Shown one piece after another: positions 1 to 8,294 of a DNA stretch of 64,000 nucleotides (positions are counted from its first letter, which is position 1; each line of letters opens with the position of its first letter). The stretch covers positions 434,001 through 498,000 of the forward strand of contig NZ_JBLXDO010000001.1 of assembly GCF_048263965.1 (NCBI RefSeq), given 5' to 3'. A program made the position numbers and the translations under genes. The notes under the pieces are model-generated. The model saw only the letters and a program-made list of their open reading frames with translations, had not been told where the DNA came from and did no database searches. The stretch is from Ferrimonas sp048263965 (GTDB lineage Bacteria; Pseudomonadota; Gammaproteobacteria; Enterobacterales; Shewanellaceae).

Positions 1-1043
1 TGTGAGAAGTCCAGCAGGGTAGTAAACAGGCTGGCGGACTGGATGCGCCGCTTCATCCGCCTGGCGCTCATATAGGCCATGGTGGCCGCCAGCAGGGTGC
101 CACCGATGCAGTACCCCACTCCATTGACCTCGCGCTCGCCGGTGGCGGCTTCGATGGCATCCAGGGCGGCCATCACCCCGTCCACCACATAGTCGTCAAA
201 ATCCAGCTGACTGTGGCTCTGGTCCGGATTGACCCAGGAGATCATAAACACCGTATGCCCCTGGCTGACCAGGTAGTTGACCAGAGAGTTCTTGGGCTGC
301 AGATCCAGGATGTAGAACTTATTGATGAAGGCGGGGACCATCAGCACCGGTCGCTTGAACACCTGGTCGGTGCTGGGCTGGTACTGAATCAGCTGCAGCA
401 GCGGGTTTTCAAACACCACCCGTCCGGGGGTGATGGCCAGATCCCGTCCCAGGCCGAAGGCGGTGTCATCGTTCATGGTCACCTTCAACTGGTTGCCACT
501 GCGCGCCAGATCCTCCCTGAGGCGTTGCAGCCCGTCGAGCAGGTTACGGCCGCCGCTGTCGGCGGTGAGCTTCACCAGTTCGGGGTTGGTGGCCAGACAG
601 TTGCTGGGAGAGAGGGCGCCGAGCATCTGTCTGGCCAGAAACTGCAACCGCGATTTCTGGCGGTCATCCAGGCCGGGTTGTTGCTCTATCCCCTGTTGAA
701 CGTGACGGCACGTCAGCAGGTAGGACTGGAGGATGCAACTGAACCAGGGGTCGGAGTGCCATTGGGGATCCTTGAAGCGGCGGTCTCCCTTGTCGGGGGC
801 GATCACCGCAGGCTGTTGCTGCAGCAGGCGTTCAAACAGCTGCAGCTGTTCCTGCCACCAGAGCAGCTGGCGGCCAATCATCTGTTCCGGCTCAGAGGTT
901 TCCTGCTGCCAGAATTCAAGCCATTCCAGGCCCAGCCCCATGCAGAGCTTGTTCTGACCGGATCCGGATGTCAGCCACTTCTGCCATAACTGTTGTTGGC
1001 ACTGGCTCCACTGGGCAAACCACGCCATGGACTCCTGGTTCAT
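1..1043 (-). CDS. phaC: Class I poly(3-hydroxyalkanoate) synthase, N-terminal part (C-terminus outside window)
   Basis: Polymerises hydroxyacyl-CoA into polyhydroxyalkanoate storage granules. The reading frame is open from ATG at 1043 to the window edge (about 347 residues), so the C-terminal part lies outside. The start has a GGAGA ribosome site about 7 bases upstream. An N-terminal helical, Trp/Gln-rich region is followed by the alpha/beta-hydrolase core, with the lipase-like box GYCIGGT; its nucleophile Cys falls at residue 312, close to Cys319 of the well-known Cupriavidus enzyme. The Asp and His of the triad would be in the missing part. It lies 22 bases downstream of the phasin gene and probably shares its transcript. 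The family call is firm; the subclass (class I) rests on length and on the absence of a PhaE/PhaR partner here. Confidence 0.93.
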   Translation of the reverse strand, partial: MNQESMAWFAQWSQCQQQLWQKWLTSGSGQNKLCMGLGLEWLEFWQQETSEPEQMIGRQLLWWQEQLQLFERLLQQQPAVIAPDKGDRRFKDPQWHSDPWFSCILQSYLLTCRHVQQGIEQQPGLDDRQKSRLQFLARQMLGALSPSNCLATNPELVKLTADSGGRNLLDGLQRLREDLARSGNQLKVTMNDDTAFGLGRDLAITPGRVVFENPLLQLIQYQPSTDQVFKRPVLMVPAFINKFYILDLQPKNSLVNYLVSQGHTVFMISWVNPDQSHSQLDFDDYVVDGVMAALDAIEAATGEREVNGVGYCIGGTLLAATMAYMSARRMKRRIQSASLFTTLLDFS

Positions 1044-1065
1044 TGCTGTCTCTCCTTGGTTGGGA

Positions 1066-1395
1066 TCAGGACTGGGGACGGGTCAGCTTGTCCATGGAGG
1101 CACGAAACTCCTGGCCCATCTCGTTGAGAGACTGCATGTCCTGCATCACTCGGGAGGAGATCTCACCCATCAATTGCATCTGTTTGCCTGCCAGGGCGGT
1201 CATGGTCTGCAGGTCCCTGACGTCGGCACAGGCCTGAACCTGTTCGATGCTCAGGTCGGTGTAGTGTTTGCCGGCTTCCTGCTGCAGGCGGGTCAGTTGC
1301 TGGTAGTGGTCGGCCAGCAGCTGGTTCATTTCGGCCCAGGGGGCGGTAAATTGCTGAGCCTGGTCCTGAAACTGCTTGATCATATCCATATACAT
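1066..1395 (-). CDS. Phasin family protein (PHA granule-associated)
   Basis: A 109-residue protein, mostly amphipathic helix and rich in Gln, Met and Glu, without signal peptide or membrane segment. The pattern (MIKQFQDQAQQF near the start, then a long coiled region) is typical of phasins, which coat PHA granules. Start ATG 1395 is preceded by GGAG with 6-base spacing. It sits immediately upstream of phaC on the same strand, which is the main reason for the call; sequence alone is low complexity. It could be another granule-associated helical protein. Confidence 0.8.
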   Translation of the reverse strand: MYMDMIKQFQDQAQQFTAPWAEMNQLLADHYQQLTRLQQEAGKHYTDLSIEQVQACADVRDLQTMTALAGKQMQLMGEISSRVMQDMQSLNEMGQEFRASMDKLTRPQS

Positions 1396-1534
1396 GCTCG
1401 TCTCCTTGAGGGTTTGCTGAAAAAAGCACTCAAGAAGTTAGGCGGGAGTCATGACAGGGAGTTGACAATCTCATGAGCGGTGGATGACGGTTCTGTCGAT
1501 TGGCAAAGGAGCCAGGGGCGGCCGGCAACCCGCC

Positions 1535-1795
1535 TTAGGCGATGGCCAGCAGGATGCCGCCTATGGCGATTGCCGCCTTGGCGTATTGGCCCGCCTCATA
1601 GGTGGCGTCATCCATCGCTTCGATCCGTTCCGGATGATCCATACCCAGTGCGCCGTGGGCGAAGGTGGAGATGTCGTCACCCAGAGGACGTTCGCTGTCG
1701 CTGGAGCTGGACGTCTCCGGCGTCTCACCTCGGCGAGCCTGATTGACGGAGTTGGCCTGATATTGGGCGAGACTGGAGTTGTTGCCGACCTGCAT
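1535..1795 (-). CDS. Small hypothetical protein with C-terminal hydrophobic segment
   Basis: An 86-residue product that I do not recognise. The first half is polar and Ser/Asn/Gln rich; the last ~20 residues (AIAIGGILLAIA at the end) are hydrophobic and could insert in the membrane. ATG 1795 has an AAGGA site about 7 bases upstream, which supports translation. It is on the strand of the phasin and phaC genes, 139 bases upstream of the phasin. No function is inferred. Confidence 0.5.
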   Translation of the reverse strand: MQVGNNSSLAQYQANSVNQARRGETPETSSSSDSERPLGDDISTFAHGALGMDHPERIEAMDDATYEAGQYAKAAIAIGGILLAIA

Positions 1796-2490
1796 CCTGA
1801 AATCCTTGAGTGAATGAACACCCCATTTATCGGTCAGGTTGGGTTCAGATTTGAGATAATTTACAGAGCTTTACCTATTTTTCCCCCCAGGCTTTCCTGC
1901 CTAAACCGCCGCTGAGGGAAGATCTTTTCTCCTTCTGCCGCTCTGTTTTGGTGACTAATCACGTTTTTTGGCAAGTAATCGGCAGTAATGGCAGCTTTGG
2001 GATCCCAAAAGGTGTCCCAAATCACCCAAAAACGACTGAAAATCACGCTTGTGCAACATGGTGGTGACCCACTTTTATCCTTTTTCTTGCCAAGAAGCAG
2101 CAATTGGCACTTTCATCGGGGCCTGGTTCACAGTTTGTTTTTTCATCACTTTTGCAATCGCTTTGGTCACGGAGTGCCCGAAGGAAGGAGGTTAAGGTTT
2201 CCCTGCCTATAGGGGCTGTTGATTTTCGGTGATTGCCTTTGCGCAAACACCAATTTGATTTGGTAGCGAGTGCTTAAATATCGGCTCTGAGCCGGATATA
2301 GCTGAGGCGGGCGGGGCGCCCTTCGGGGCCGGATTGACGACAACCACTCTGCGTTGTCCGATTTCGACGTAGAGCAACTATGCCAGCAATCGAACGCCTT
2401 GATTGATTGTCGTCCTCCTCGGCCAAAGCCTTACCACCAAACATCAACATCCCCTAAGAAGAGCAACAATCAAACCGCTGATTGAAGGAA
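1796..2490. other. Gene-free region upstream of the multiheme cytochrome
   Basis: About 690 bases with no convincing coding sequence; the short ORFs present lack ribosome sites and recognisable composition. It contains a UUCG-capped hairpin (GCCC-TTCG-GGGC, about 2320-2331) and a distant inverted pair GACGACAA (near 2336) and TTGTCGTC (near 2407), so the 3' part could be a structured leader of the cytochrome mRNA. I cannot place a promoter with confidence. Confidence 0.5.
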
Positions 2491-2496
2491 ATGATG

Positions 2497-4872
2497 ATGA
2501 AACCTCTCAACTTTAAGGTCGCCACCCTGGCGGCCATGCTGGCCACAGCCCTGACCGGCTGTTCCGGCGACGATGGCAAAGATGGTGCCCCGGGTCAGCC
2601 CGGTGAACCTGGCCAACCCGGCACCCCCGGACTGGTGGTGGCCGACAGCGCCAAATCCCTCGAGGTCACTGTGACCAATATTGCCCTGGGTGAGCACACC
2701 CAGGTGAACTTCAGTGTGGTCAACGAGCAGGATCTGCCCGTTGTTGGACTGGGTAAGTTTGGCTTTCTCCTCTCCGGTCTGGAACAGGGCCAGGATGGGG
2801 ACGCCAACGCCTGGAAACTGCTGGCCTCAGAAGGTTGCCCGGCCAGCAAGTACTCCGGATGCGGCACCATTGTGGACAATAAGGATGGCACCTACAGCTA
2901 TCAGTTCGATAAGGATGTAACCGCCGAGTCTGCCTTTACCATTGCCGACGACAAGAGTCTGCGTCTGGTGGTTCGTACCGGTGGTGAAGAGGTCGGCAAC
3001 ACTGAAGTGGCCTATGCCAACCTGATTCACGACTTCCGTCCTGATGGCAATACCCCTTCCTACTCCAAGAATGTGGTGACCGAAGAGAACTGTGCCTCCT
3101 GTCACGACGACCTGGCCTTCCACGGTGGCAAGTACACCGAGGTGGAGACCTGTGTTGCCTGTCACGCCGATAACAAGGTAGGCGAAGAGGCCCTGTTCAC
3201 CAACCTGGCCCACAAGGTTCACATTGGGGTGATCTCTGCGCCCGTTGGAGGCTGTGACAACTGCCACAACGAATCCGGTGAGGCGAGCGACTATGCCAAC
3301 TGGAAGCAGGTTCCCACCATCGAGTCCTGCTCTACCTGCCACGCCGATGTAGACTTCGAGACCGGTGCCAACCACGTGGGCGGTCCTCGTGAAGACAACG
3401 GCGCTTGCGCGGTTTGCCACAGCGAAGCGATGATCGAGATGAACCACCTGTCCACCTACCAGGGACAGACCTCTCGCCGTGAAAACGTTCATCTGACGGT
3501 GACCGATGCCAAGATGGTGGCGGCGCCTCAGGCCCAGGCCAACATCGATGCCGGTCTGGATACCGATCAGACCGGTTACGTGCAGTTGACCGTAGACATC
3601 CGTGATAAGGATGGTCAGTCCATGAATCTGCAGCTGGATAAGGCAGATTTCTTCTACTACTCCGAGTTCTACATCAACTGGGGTGGCCACGACATGGGCA
3701 TGGAGCGCGGTAAGATCCTGCGCGTATTCACCAACAAGGAGCTCTACCCAGGTTACGTAGATACCCCCATCGTACTGAACTACGAAAACGGTGAAACCAC
3801 CTTCGAGATCGGTCCGTTTGATCTGACCGACACCTTCGACGGTGACCTGACCGACAGCTACGGCATGGTGTCTCCACGCATCTGGTTCTGTATGGATGCC
3901 AAGGGTGAAAACCTGGAGTCCTGTAAGGAGACCTCCAGTGTTTGGGGCCAGGGTGCCGCAGGCTTCAACTGGCTGCACTTCTTCGATGACCAGGGCATGT
4001 TGTCCGAGCGTCCTCGTCGTCAGGTGGTGACCAATGAGAAGTGTGGTTCCTGCCACGGCATGACCGAGCGCGACAGCGATGGCATGGCTCAGATGACCCT
4101 GAACTGCCGCAGCTGTCACCCGGTTACCAAGACCGACTCTGAGTTCTTCGGCACAACCTGTGCTTCTGGTTCCATCGACAAAGATGGTGATGGCCAGCTG
4201 GATGAGCAGGTGATGCTGAAGAACCTGCGTCCACGTGGTGAGCGTGACTGGACCACAGCCTCCAACGCCGGTGAAGAGTGTCTGGCCTGTCACAACGCCA
4301 ACAACCCGCCGACTCAGGTGATCCGTGACGCCCACACCAAGCAGGGCGACGCCGATTACGTGGAACAGCTGACCATGAGCCACCCTGACCACAAGGTATG
4401 GATCCACTCCATGCACGCCAACAACCGTGCCAACCAGGGCGGTGAAGGTTGGGTACGTAACGTAGAGTACTCCGCTGACCTGGCGAACTGCGTCAAGTGT
4501 CACGAAGGCGACAGCTTCGATGCCAAGTACCTGGTGGGTCGTAAGCCTCTGGCATTGGATCTGGACTACATGAACACCTATGACGGCCTGGATCCGGCCA
4601 ACGGCAAAGACACCACTGGCAACAAGCGTTACGCCGTAGATGCCAAGGCTGATGCCTATGTGTCCCCCACCGCGGCCGTGTGCCTGAGCTGTCACGGTAA
4701 GCGTGCCGCTGAAGACGGTGAGGATCGTCGCCAGGTGCGTAAAGAGGTGGTGGCTCACATGAAGCAGAACGGTGCCCAGTTCGGTGTGACCGAAGGTGAG
4801 TACACCGGCGAGGAGTCCTGCGCCGTGTGTCACAACCTGGACAATCTCAAGTCTGTTCACGGTCTTAACTAA
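2497..4872 (+). CDS. OmcA/MtrC/UndA-family outer-membrane c-type cytochrome with 11 heme-binding motifs
   Basis: Surface-exposed multiheme cytochrome lipoprotein of the kind that passes electrons to extracellular Fe(III)/Mn(IV) or shuttles. ATG 2497 is the best of three tandem ATGs (GAAGGA 7-8 bases upstream), giving 791 residues. The signal peptide ends in a lipobox (ALTGC, Cys22), followed by a short Gly-rich collagen-like run (GKDGAPGQPGEPG). Eleven CXXCH motifs begin at residues 199, 219, 253, 278, 304 and then 516, 537, 595, 665, 729, 775: five in an N-terminal and six in a C-terminal heme domain, each preceded by a beta-rich domain. OmcA and MtrC carry ten hemes; eleven is the UndA count. 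A calcium-loop-like DKDGDGQLDE lies at 561-570. No MtrA/MtrB partners are in this window. Family certain, exact subfamily inferred from heme count. Confidence 0.94.
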   Translation: MKPLNFKVATLAAMLATALTGCSGDDGKDGAPGQPGEPGQPGTPGLVVADSAKSLEVTVTNIALGEHTQVNFSVVNEQDLPVVGLGKFGFLLSGLEQGQDGDANAWKLLASEGCPASKYSGCGTIVDNKDGTYSYQFDKDVTAESAFTIADDKSLRLVVRTGGEEVGNTEVAYANLIHDFRPDGNTPSYSKNVVTEENCASCHDDLAFHGGKYTEVETCVACHADNKVGEEALFTNLAHKVHIGVISAPVGGCDNCHNESGEASDYANWKQVPTIESCSTCHADVDFETGANHVGGPREDNGACAVCHSEAMIEMNHLSTYQGQTSRRENVHLTVTDAKMVAAPQAQANIDAGLDTDQTGYVQLTVDIRDKDGQSMNLQLDKADFFYYSEFYINWGGHDMGMERGKILRVFTNKELYPGYVDTPIVLNYENGETTFEIGPFDLTDTFDGDLTDSYGMVSPRIWFCMDAKGENLESCKETSSVWGQGAAGFNWLHFFDDQGMLSERPRRQVVTNEKCGSCHGMTERDSDGMAQMTLNCRSCHPVTKTDSEFFGTTCASGSIDKDGDGQLDEQVMLKNLRPRGERDWTTASNAGEECLACHNANNPPTQVIRDAHTKQGDADYVEQLTMSHPDHKVWIHSMHANNRANQGGEGWVRNVEYSADLANCVKCHEGDSFDAKYLVGRKPLALDLDYMNTYDGLDPANGKDTTGNKRYAVDAKADAYVSPTAAVCLSCHGKRAAEDGEDRRQVRKEVVAHMKQNGAQFGVTEGEYTGEESCAVCHNLDNLKSVHGLN

Positions 4873-4910
4873 GGGCGAAGCCCGCGTGTGCAACGTTTCC
4901 CTGTAAGCCA

Positions 4911-4941
4911 AGGCCCGGGCCTCATCACCCGGGCCTTTTTT
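4911..4941 (+). terminator. Intrinsic terminator of the cytochrome gene
   Basis: Stem AGGCCCGGG (4911-4919) pairs with CCCGGGCCT (4928-4936) across an 8-base loop and runs into a T-tract. It lies 39 bases after the cytochrome stop, so the downstream regulator needs its own promoter or read-through. Confidence 0.9.
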
Positions 4942-5067
4942 GAGTCTGGGTCGGGATCACAAAGCTGAAGGTGCAGAATAAAACCCACTTCAATTTGGGA
5001 TTATCATGACCATTAAGCTGAGCCTTTACCTGATTCAAGGCTGTCTAACAGGGTTGAGAGGACCGAT

Positions 5068-6420
5068 GTGAAAGTATCCAAGTATCTGACTGTGGACGAG
5101 GAGCGTCGTCTGCTGCTCGACAGCAAAGGGAACTTGACCCATCCACTCTCCTTTGCCGAACTGGAGATGCTGAAGCTGCTGGTGGCTGAGCACGGCGAGG
5201 TTGTCGACAAGCAGCGTCTCACCGACGCTGGTTGGCCGGGCCGGATCGTTGCCCAGTCTTCGCTGACCCAGTGCATCAGTACCCTGAGGCGCAAGCTGGA
5301 GGGGCACCCGGATATTGAGCTGAAGACCATTCCCAGGTACGGCTACTGTCTGGGTTATGTGGAGCCCCGCGAGATGGCCCCTGCAGCGAGTCAACCCGCA
5401 GAACCGGAACTGCCGCTATCTTCGGCCCAGGAGCTGCCGCAACCTTCGGCTCAGGAGTTGCCAGATGGTCGCCGGTCTGGCTTCGCCCTCCGTTGGCGCT
5501 GGCCAGCCCTGGGGCTGTTGCTGGCATCCGTGGCCTACCTGCACCTCTCCGGGGGGCTGTCCCATGCCCTGGACTGGCTGAGGTTGATAAGCCAGCCATC
5601 GGTGGCCGCCATCTCCAGCGAGTCGCTTAAGGTGGGTTCCCACCCCAACCTGGCCCACAACGTGGTGTTCGAGGAGGAGGAAACCCTGCCCAAGGTGTCG
5701 CCGCAGAGGTTCATCGCCAACTGGGAGCGGGTGGATGATATGTTGCCGGAGGTCAAAGCCCAGCAGAGCTATCTGAAGCAGAGTCCAGACTTCGATTCCA
5801 TCGCCCTGTGTGCGGATTTCGATGGCATCTGCCGGGACAAACAGCCGCTGAACCTGGTGCGTCGCCATGGTGAGCAGCCGTCGCTGGATCTTAAATGGCT
5901 GAGGGACACCAAGCTGAGAATGGAGCAGGTGACCTACAACAAGATCCTGCTGGACCGATTCGATGGCCCCACCGACGGCTTGTTGGAGGATGTCTACCGG
6001 GCTGACGTCTATTACTATGGCGACAGTGACAATGTGGTGCGAGGTGACATCCGTTTCTCCATCCTCTATCAGTCGAAGACCCAGGGCCAGTTGCTGGTGG
6101 CCGCCTGCTTTACCGACGCACTGAACCGGGAGATCAGCATGCGCTATGAGTTCTCCGGCCCCTTTAGGGTCCGGGAGACCCAGGTGGATGGGCGACCGGT
6201 GAAGCGCTTCCTGATCCAGGTGGAGGATCAGAACTTCCGCCGACCGGAGCAGTTGTCTGAGGAGGGCGCGGTGATCTACCGCGAGATCCAGAAGGCGGTG
6301 CTGTCCAAGAAGCAGATGACCCTGCACCAGGTCTATGAGGATGACCAGAGTGGTGTCTGGAGCCTGCCCCTCTGGGGAGAGACCATGGTATGGGCCCACA
6401 GGGCCCAGCTGACACTCTAA
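5068..6420 (+). CDS. Membrane-anchored ToxR/CadC-like winged-helix transcription regulator
   Basis: A 450-residue one-component regulator. Residues ~5-100 form an OmpR/ToxR-type winged helix (Trans_reg_C: LSFAELEMLKLLVAEHGEVV... then LTQCISTLRRKLEG and TIPRYGYCL). A Pro/Gln/Ala-rich linker (~105-135) contains two copies of a short SAQELP repeat. A single membrane segment (RWPALGLLLASVAYLHLSGG) follows near residue 150, then a ~290-residue periplasmic domain I do not recognise. Start is GTG 5068 (the overlapping ATG hits an immediate stop), with GAGAGGA upstream. It follows the multiheme cytochrome on the same strand and may control it in response to a periplasmic signal; that link is inference from position only. 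Confidence 0.85.
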   Translation: MKVSKYLTVDEERRLLLDSKGNLTHPLSFAELEMLKLLVAEHGEVVDKQRLTDAGWPGRIVAQSSLTQCISTLRRKLEGHPDIELKTIPRYGYCLGYVEPREMAPAASQPAEPELPLSSAQELPQPSAQELPDGRRSGFALRWRWPALGLLLASVAYLHLSGGLSHALDWLRLISQPSVAAISSESLKVGSHPNLAHNVVFEEEETLPKVSPQRFIANWERVDDMLPEVKAQQSYLKQSPDFDSIALCADFDGICRDKQPLNLVRRHGEQPSLDLKWLRDTKLRMEQVTYNKILLDRFDGPTDGLLEDVYRADVYYYGDSDNVVRGDIRFSILYQSKTQGQLLVAACFTDALNREISMRYEFSGPFRVRETQVDGRPVKRFLIQVEDQNFRRPEQLSEEGAVIYREIQKAVLSKKQMTLHQVYEDDQSGVWSLPLWGETMVWAHRAQLTL

Positions 6421-6435
6421 TAAGAGACAAATAAC

Positions 6436-6463
6436 AAAGGGGCTCGTTTGAGCCCCTTTTTTT
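6436..6463. terminator. Bidirectional intrinsic terminator
   Basis: AAAGGGGCTC / GAGCCCCTTTTTTT hairpin between convergent genes. A T-run follows on the plus strand and an A-run precedes it, so it can serve both the ToxR-like gene and the DUF2960-like gene. Confidence 0.88.
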
Positions 6464-6701
6464 AATCCCTGACCACGGTGATGTCGGTAAAACCCTTCTG
6501 ACGGATGTAGTTATCCCGGAAGTTGCGGACGGTCTTCTTATCCCGGGTGGACATGCGTACCGCCTGCTCCATGGCCAGGTAGTCGCTGGTGTCTATCCCT
6601 TCGGCGGCGGCCACCGCCTCGAAAGCGTCGTGGTATTTGTCGTTGGCATAGCCGATGCTCTTCTGCTGCCCCTTGAAGGTGTAGCTGATGGTCAGGGCCA
6701 T
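6462..6701 (-). CDS. DUF2960-like small cytoplasmic protein
   Basis: A 79-residue soluble protein beginning MALTISYTFKGQQKSIGYAN. The N-terminal TYTFKGQ-like start and central KYHDAFEAVAAAEGID segment match my memory of the DUF2960 family of Vibrio and Shewanella, whose function is unknown. Its ATG shares one base with the stop of the upstream CvfB-like gene (TAATG) and has a strong GGAGGAG site, so the pair is probably translationally coupled. Confidence 0.75.
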   Translation of the reverse strand: MALTISYTFKGQQKSIGYANDKYHDAFEAVAAAEGIDTSDYLAMEQAVRMSTRDKKTVRNFRDNYIRQKGFTDITVVRD

Positions 6702-7540
6702 TAGTTCTCCTCCTTCAGACGGATGCCATCGCTGTCGATGCTGATCTTGCCGGACTTCAACAGGCTGCCCAGGGTGCGCTTGTACACCTTCTTGCTCACC
6801 TTGAAGACCCGTTTGATCGCTTCAGGATCCGCCTTGTCTCCCAAGTGGCTGAAGCCCTTGTTGTCTGCCAGGTGCTTGAGCACCTGAGCTTCCAGCTGAT
6901 CCACTGCCTCGGCGGCGGGGGGATTCAGGGTCAGGTCGACACCGCCATCTTCACGCACCCACTTGACGTAGCCGGTCAGGCGCTGGCCTACGCGGACGTC
7001 GCGGAAGATTTCGTTGTGATAGAGCACGCCCCAGTAGCTGTCGTTGACGATCGCCTTGAAGCCCAGGTCGGTCTTGTTGGTCAGCAGCAGGTCGACCTTC
7101 TGCATCCGCTTGAAGCGGCCAGGGCGCTCTGACACAAACCGGTCCAGTTTGGTGGAGGCGGCCAGGCGTTCGGTGTGGTGATCCTGGTAGATGTGCACCA
7201 CATAGTGGCGCCCCTTTTCCATGGGGACCTTCTGCTGGTTATAGGGGACCAACAGGTCTTTATCCAGACCCCAATCCAGGAATGCCCCGGCGTTGTTAAC
7301 GTCCACCACCTGCATCAGGGCGAACTCGCCCAGGCAGGCCTTGGCCTTCTGGGTGGTGGCGATCAGCTGATCCTCGGAATCGAAATAGAGGAACACCTCG
7401 ATCTCTGTACCGATCTCTGTGTCCTTGGGAACGAACTTACGGGGGAGGAGGATGTGACCGAACTTGCCGCCGTCGAGGAAGACGCCGTAATCGCTGAGGC
7501 GAACGACGGAGAGGCGGTTGTAGTGACCTATTCTAACCAT
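6701..7540 (-). CDS. CvfB-like S1-domain RNA-binding protein
   Basis: Product of about 279 residues from ATG 7540 (MVRIGHYNRLSVVRL); longer in-frame extensions upstream are poor in conservation style. It has several S1/OB-like segments (YGVFLDGGKFGHILLP; NAGAFLDWGLDKDLLVP; the third around GFKAIVNDSYWGVLYHNE) and a C-terminal winged helix (FKVSKKVYKRTLGSLLKSGKI). This is the architecture of the CvfB/YitL family, a virulence- and RNA-linked group in firmicutes but of unclear role in gammaproteobacteria. The ribosome site is weak. Confidence 0.85.
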   Translation of the reverse strand: MVRIGHYNRLSVVRLSDYGVFLDGGKFGHILLPRKFVPKDTEIGTEIEVFLYFDSEDQLIATTQKAKACLGEFALMQVVDVNNAGAFLDWGLDKDLLVPYNQQKVPMEKGRHYVVHIYQDHHTERLAASTKLDRFVSERPGRFKRMQKVDLLLTNKTDLGFKAIVNDSYWGVLYHNEIFRDVRVGQRLTGYVKWVREDGGVDLTLNPPAAEAVDQLEAQVLKHLADNKGFSHLGDKADPEAIKRVFKVSKKVYKRTLGSLLKSGKISIDSDGIRLKEEN

Positions 7541-7632
7541 GGTGAAAATCTTTGTCCGAAAGAGGGGGGCATACCGCAGGGATATGGGTGCCAAAACTGC
7601 AGCGAGTATAAACCAAATGGGGCGGACAGAGA

Positions 7633-7664
7633 AAAAAAGGGCCAGCCCGTTGGCGGGCCGGCCC
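7633..7664 (-). terminator. Intrinsic terminator after yceI
   Basis: Read on the minus strand, an 11-bp stem with one mismatch (GGGCCGGCCCG / CGGGCTGGCCC) is followed by seven T residues. It lies just past the YceI stop codon. Confidence 0.9.
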
Positions 7665-7701
7665 AAGAGATGATGATGCTTGCTCTAAGAAAAAAGGGGG
7701 C

Positions 7702-8268
7702 TTACAGCTTGATCCCTTCGACGTGCAGGTCCAGCTGTACCTCGGCGGACTGAGGGCCGAGATCCATGGGGATGCCGAAATCCTTCATCTTGATGGTGGT
7801 GCTGCCCTCAAAACCAACGCGGTAGCCACCCCAGGGATCCTGACCTTCGCCAATTTTCTGAACGTCGATGGAGATGGGCTTGGTGACACCGCGCAGGGTG
7901 AAGTCACCGTGCAGCACACCGGACTCGGCGTCTTTGGCGTCATAGGAGGTACTGACAAACTTGGCCTCGGGGAAGCGCTTCACTTCCAGGAAGTCCTCGC
8001 CGCGAATGTGCTTGTCACGCTCGGCGTGGTTTGAGTTGACGCTGGCGGTATCGATGCTCACCCGGAAGGCCCCTGGGGCGCCCTCTGCGTAGTTGAAGCT
8101 GCCCTTGAAACTGTCGAAGCGGCCGATCACCCAGCTGTAACCCAGGTGGTTGATCTTGAAGTTGATGGAGGCGTGGGCCCCCTTGGTGTCGATGGCGTAG
8201 TCGTCGGCCATAGCCAGGGAGCTGAAAGCCAGGGCGGAGCCCAGCAGGGCAGCGTTGATCATTTTCAT
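7702..8268 (-). CDS. yceI: YceI family periplasmic lipid-binding-like protein
   Basis: A 188-residue secreted protein with an N-terminal signal peptide (MKMINAALLGSALAFSSLAMA, cleavage before DDYAID). The mature part has the YceI signature: AHASINFKINHLGYSWVIGRFDSFKG at the start, SVNSNHAERDKHIRGEDFLEV in the middle, and the HGDFTLRGVTKPISIDV strand. YceI proteins form lipocalin-like barrels that bind isoprenoid or quinone-like chains. The gene follows a cytochrome b561 gene, the same order as E. coli yceJ-yceI, and ends in a strong terminator. Confidence 0.93.
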   Translation of the reverse strand: MKMINAALLGSALAFSSLAMADDYAIDTKGAHASINFKINHLGYSWVIGRFDSFKGSFNYAEGAPGAFRVSIDTASVNSNHAERDKHIRGEDFLEVKRFPEAKFVSTSYDAKDAESGVLHGDFTLRGVTKPISIDVQKIGEGQDPWGGYRVGFEGSTTIKMKDFGIPMDLGPQSAEVQLDLHVEGIKL

Positions 8269-8294
8269 AGTAATACTCTCCAGTTGGTTGGGGC

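Noticed and set aside
2591..2635. Repetitive GGxCAGCC-like sequence in the cytochrome gene as a possible mobile repeat
   Set aside because: It encodes the Gly-Pro-rich tether in frame and is part of the protein.
2827..4911. A 694-codon ORF on the minus strand opposite the cytochrome gene
   Set aside because: It is the shadow of the plus-strand gene: His/Val/Gly-rich composition, no recognisable motif and no ribosome site, while the plus frame has eleven heme motifs.
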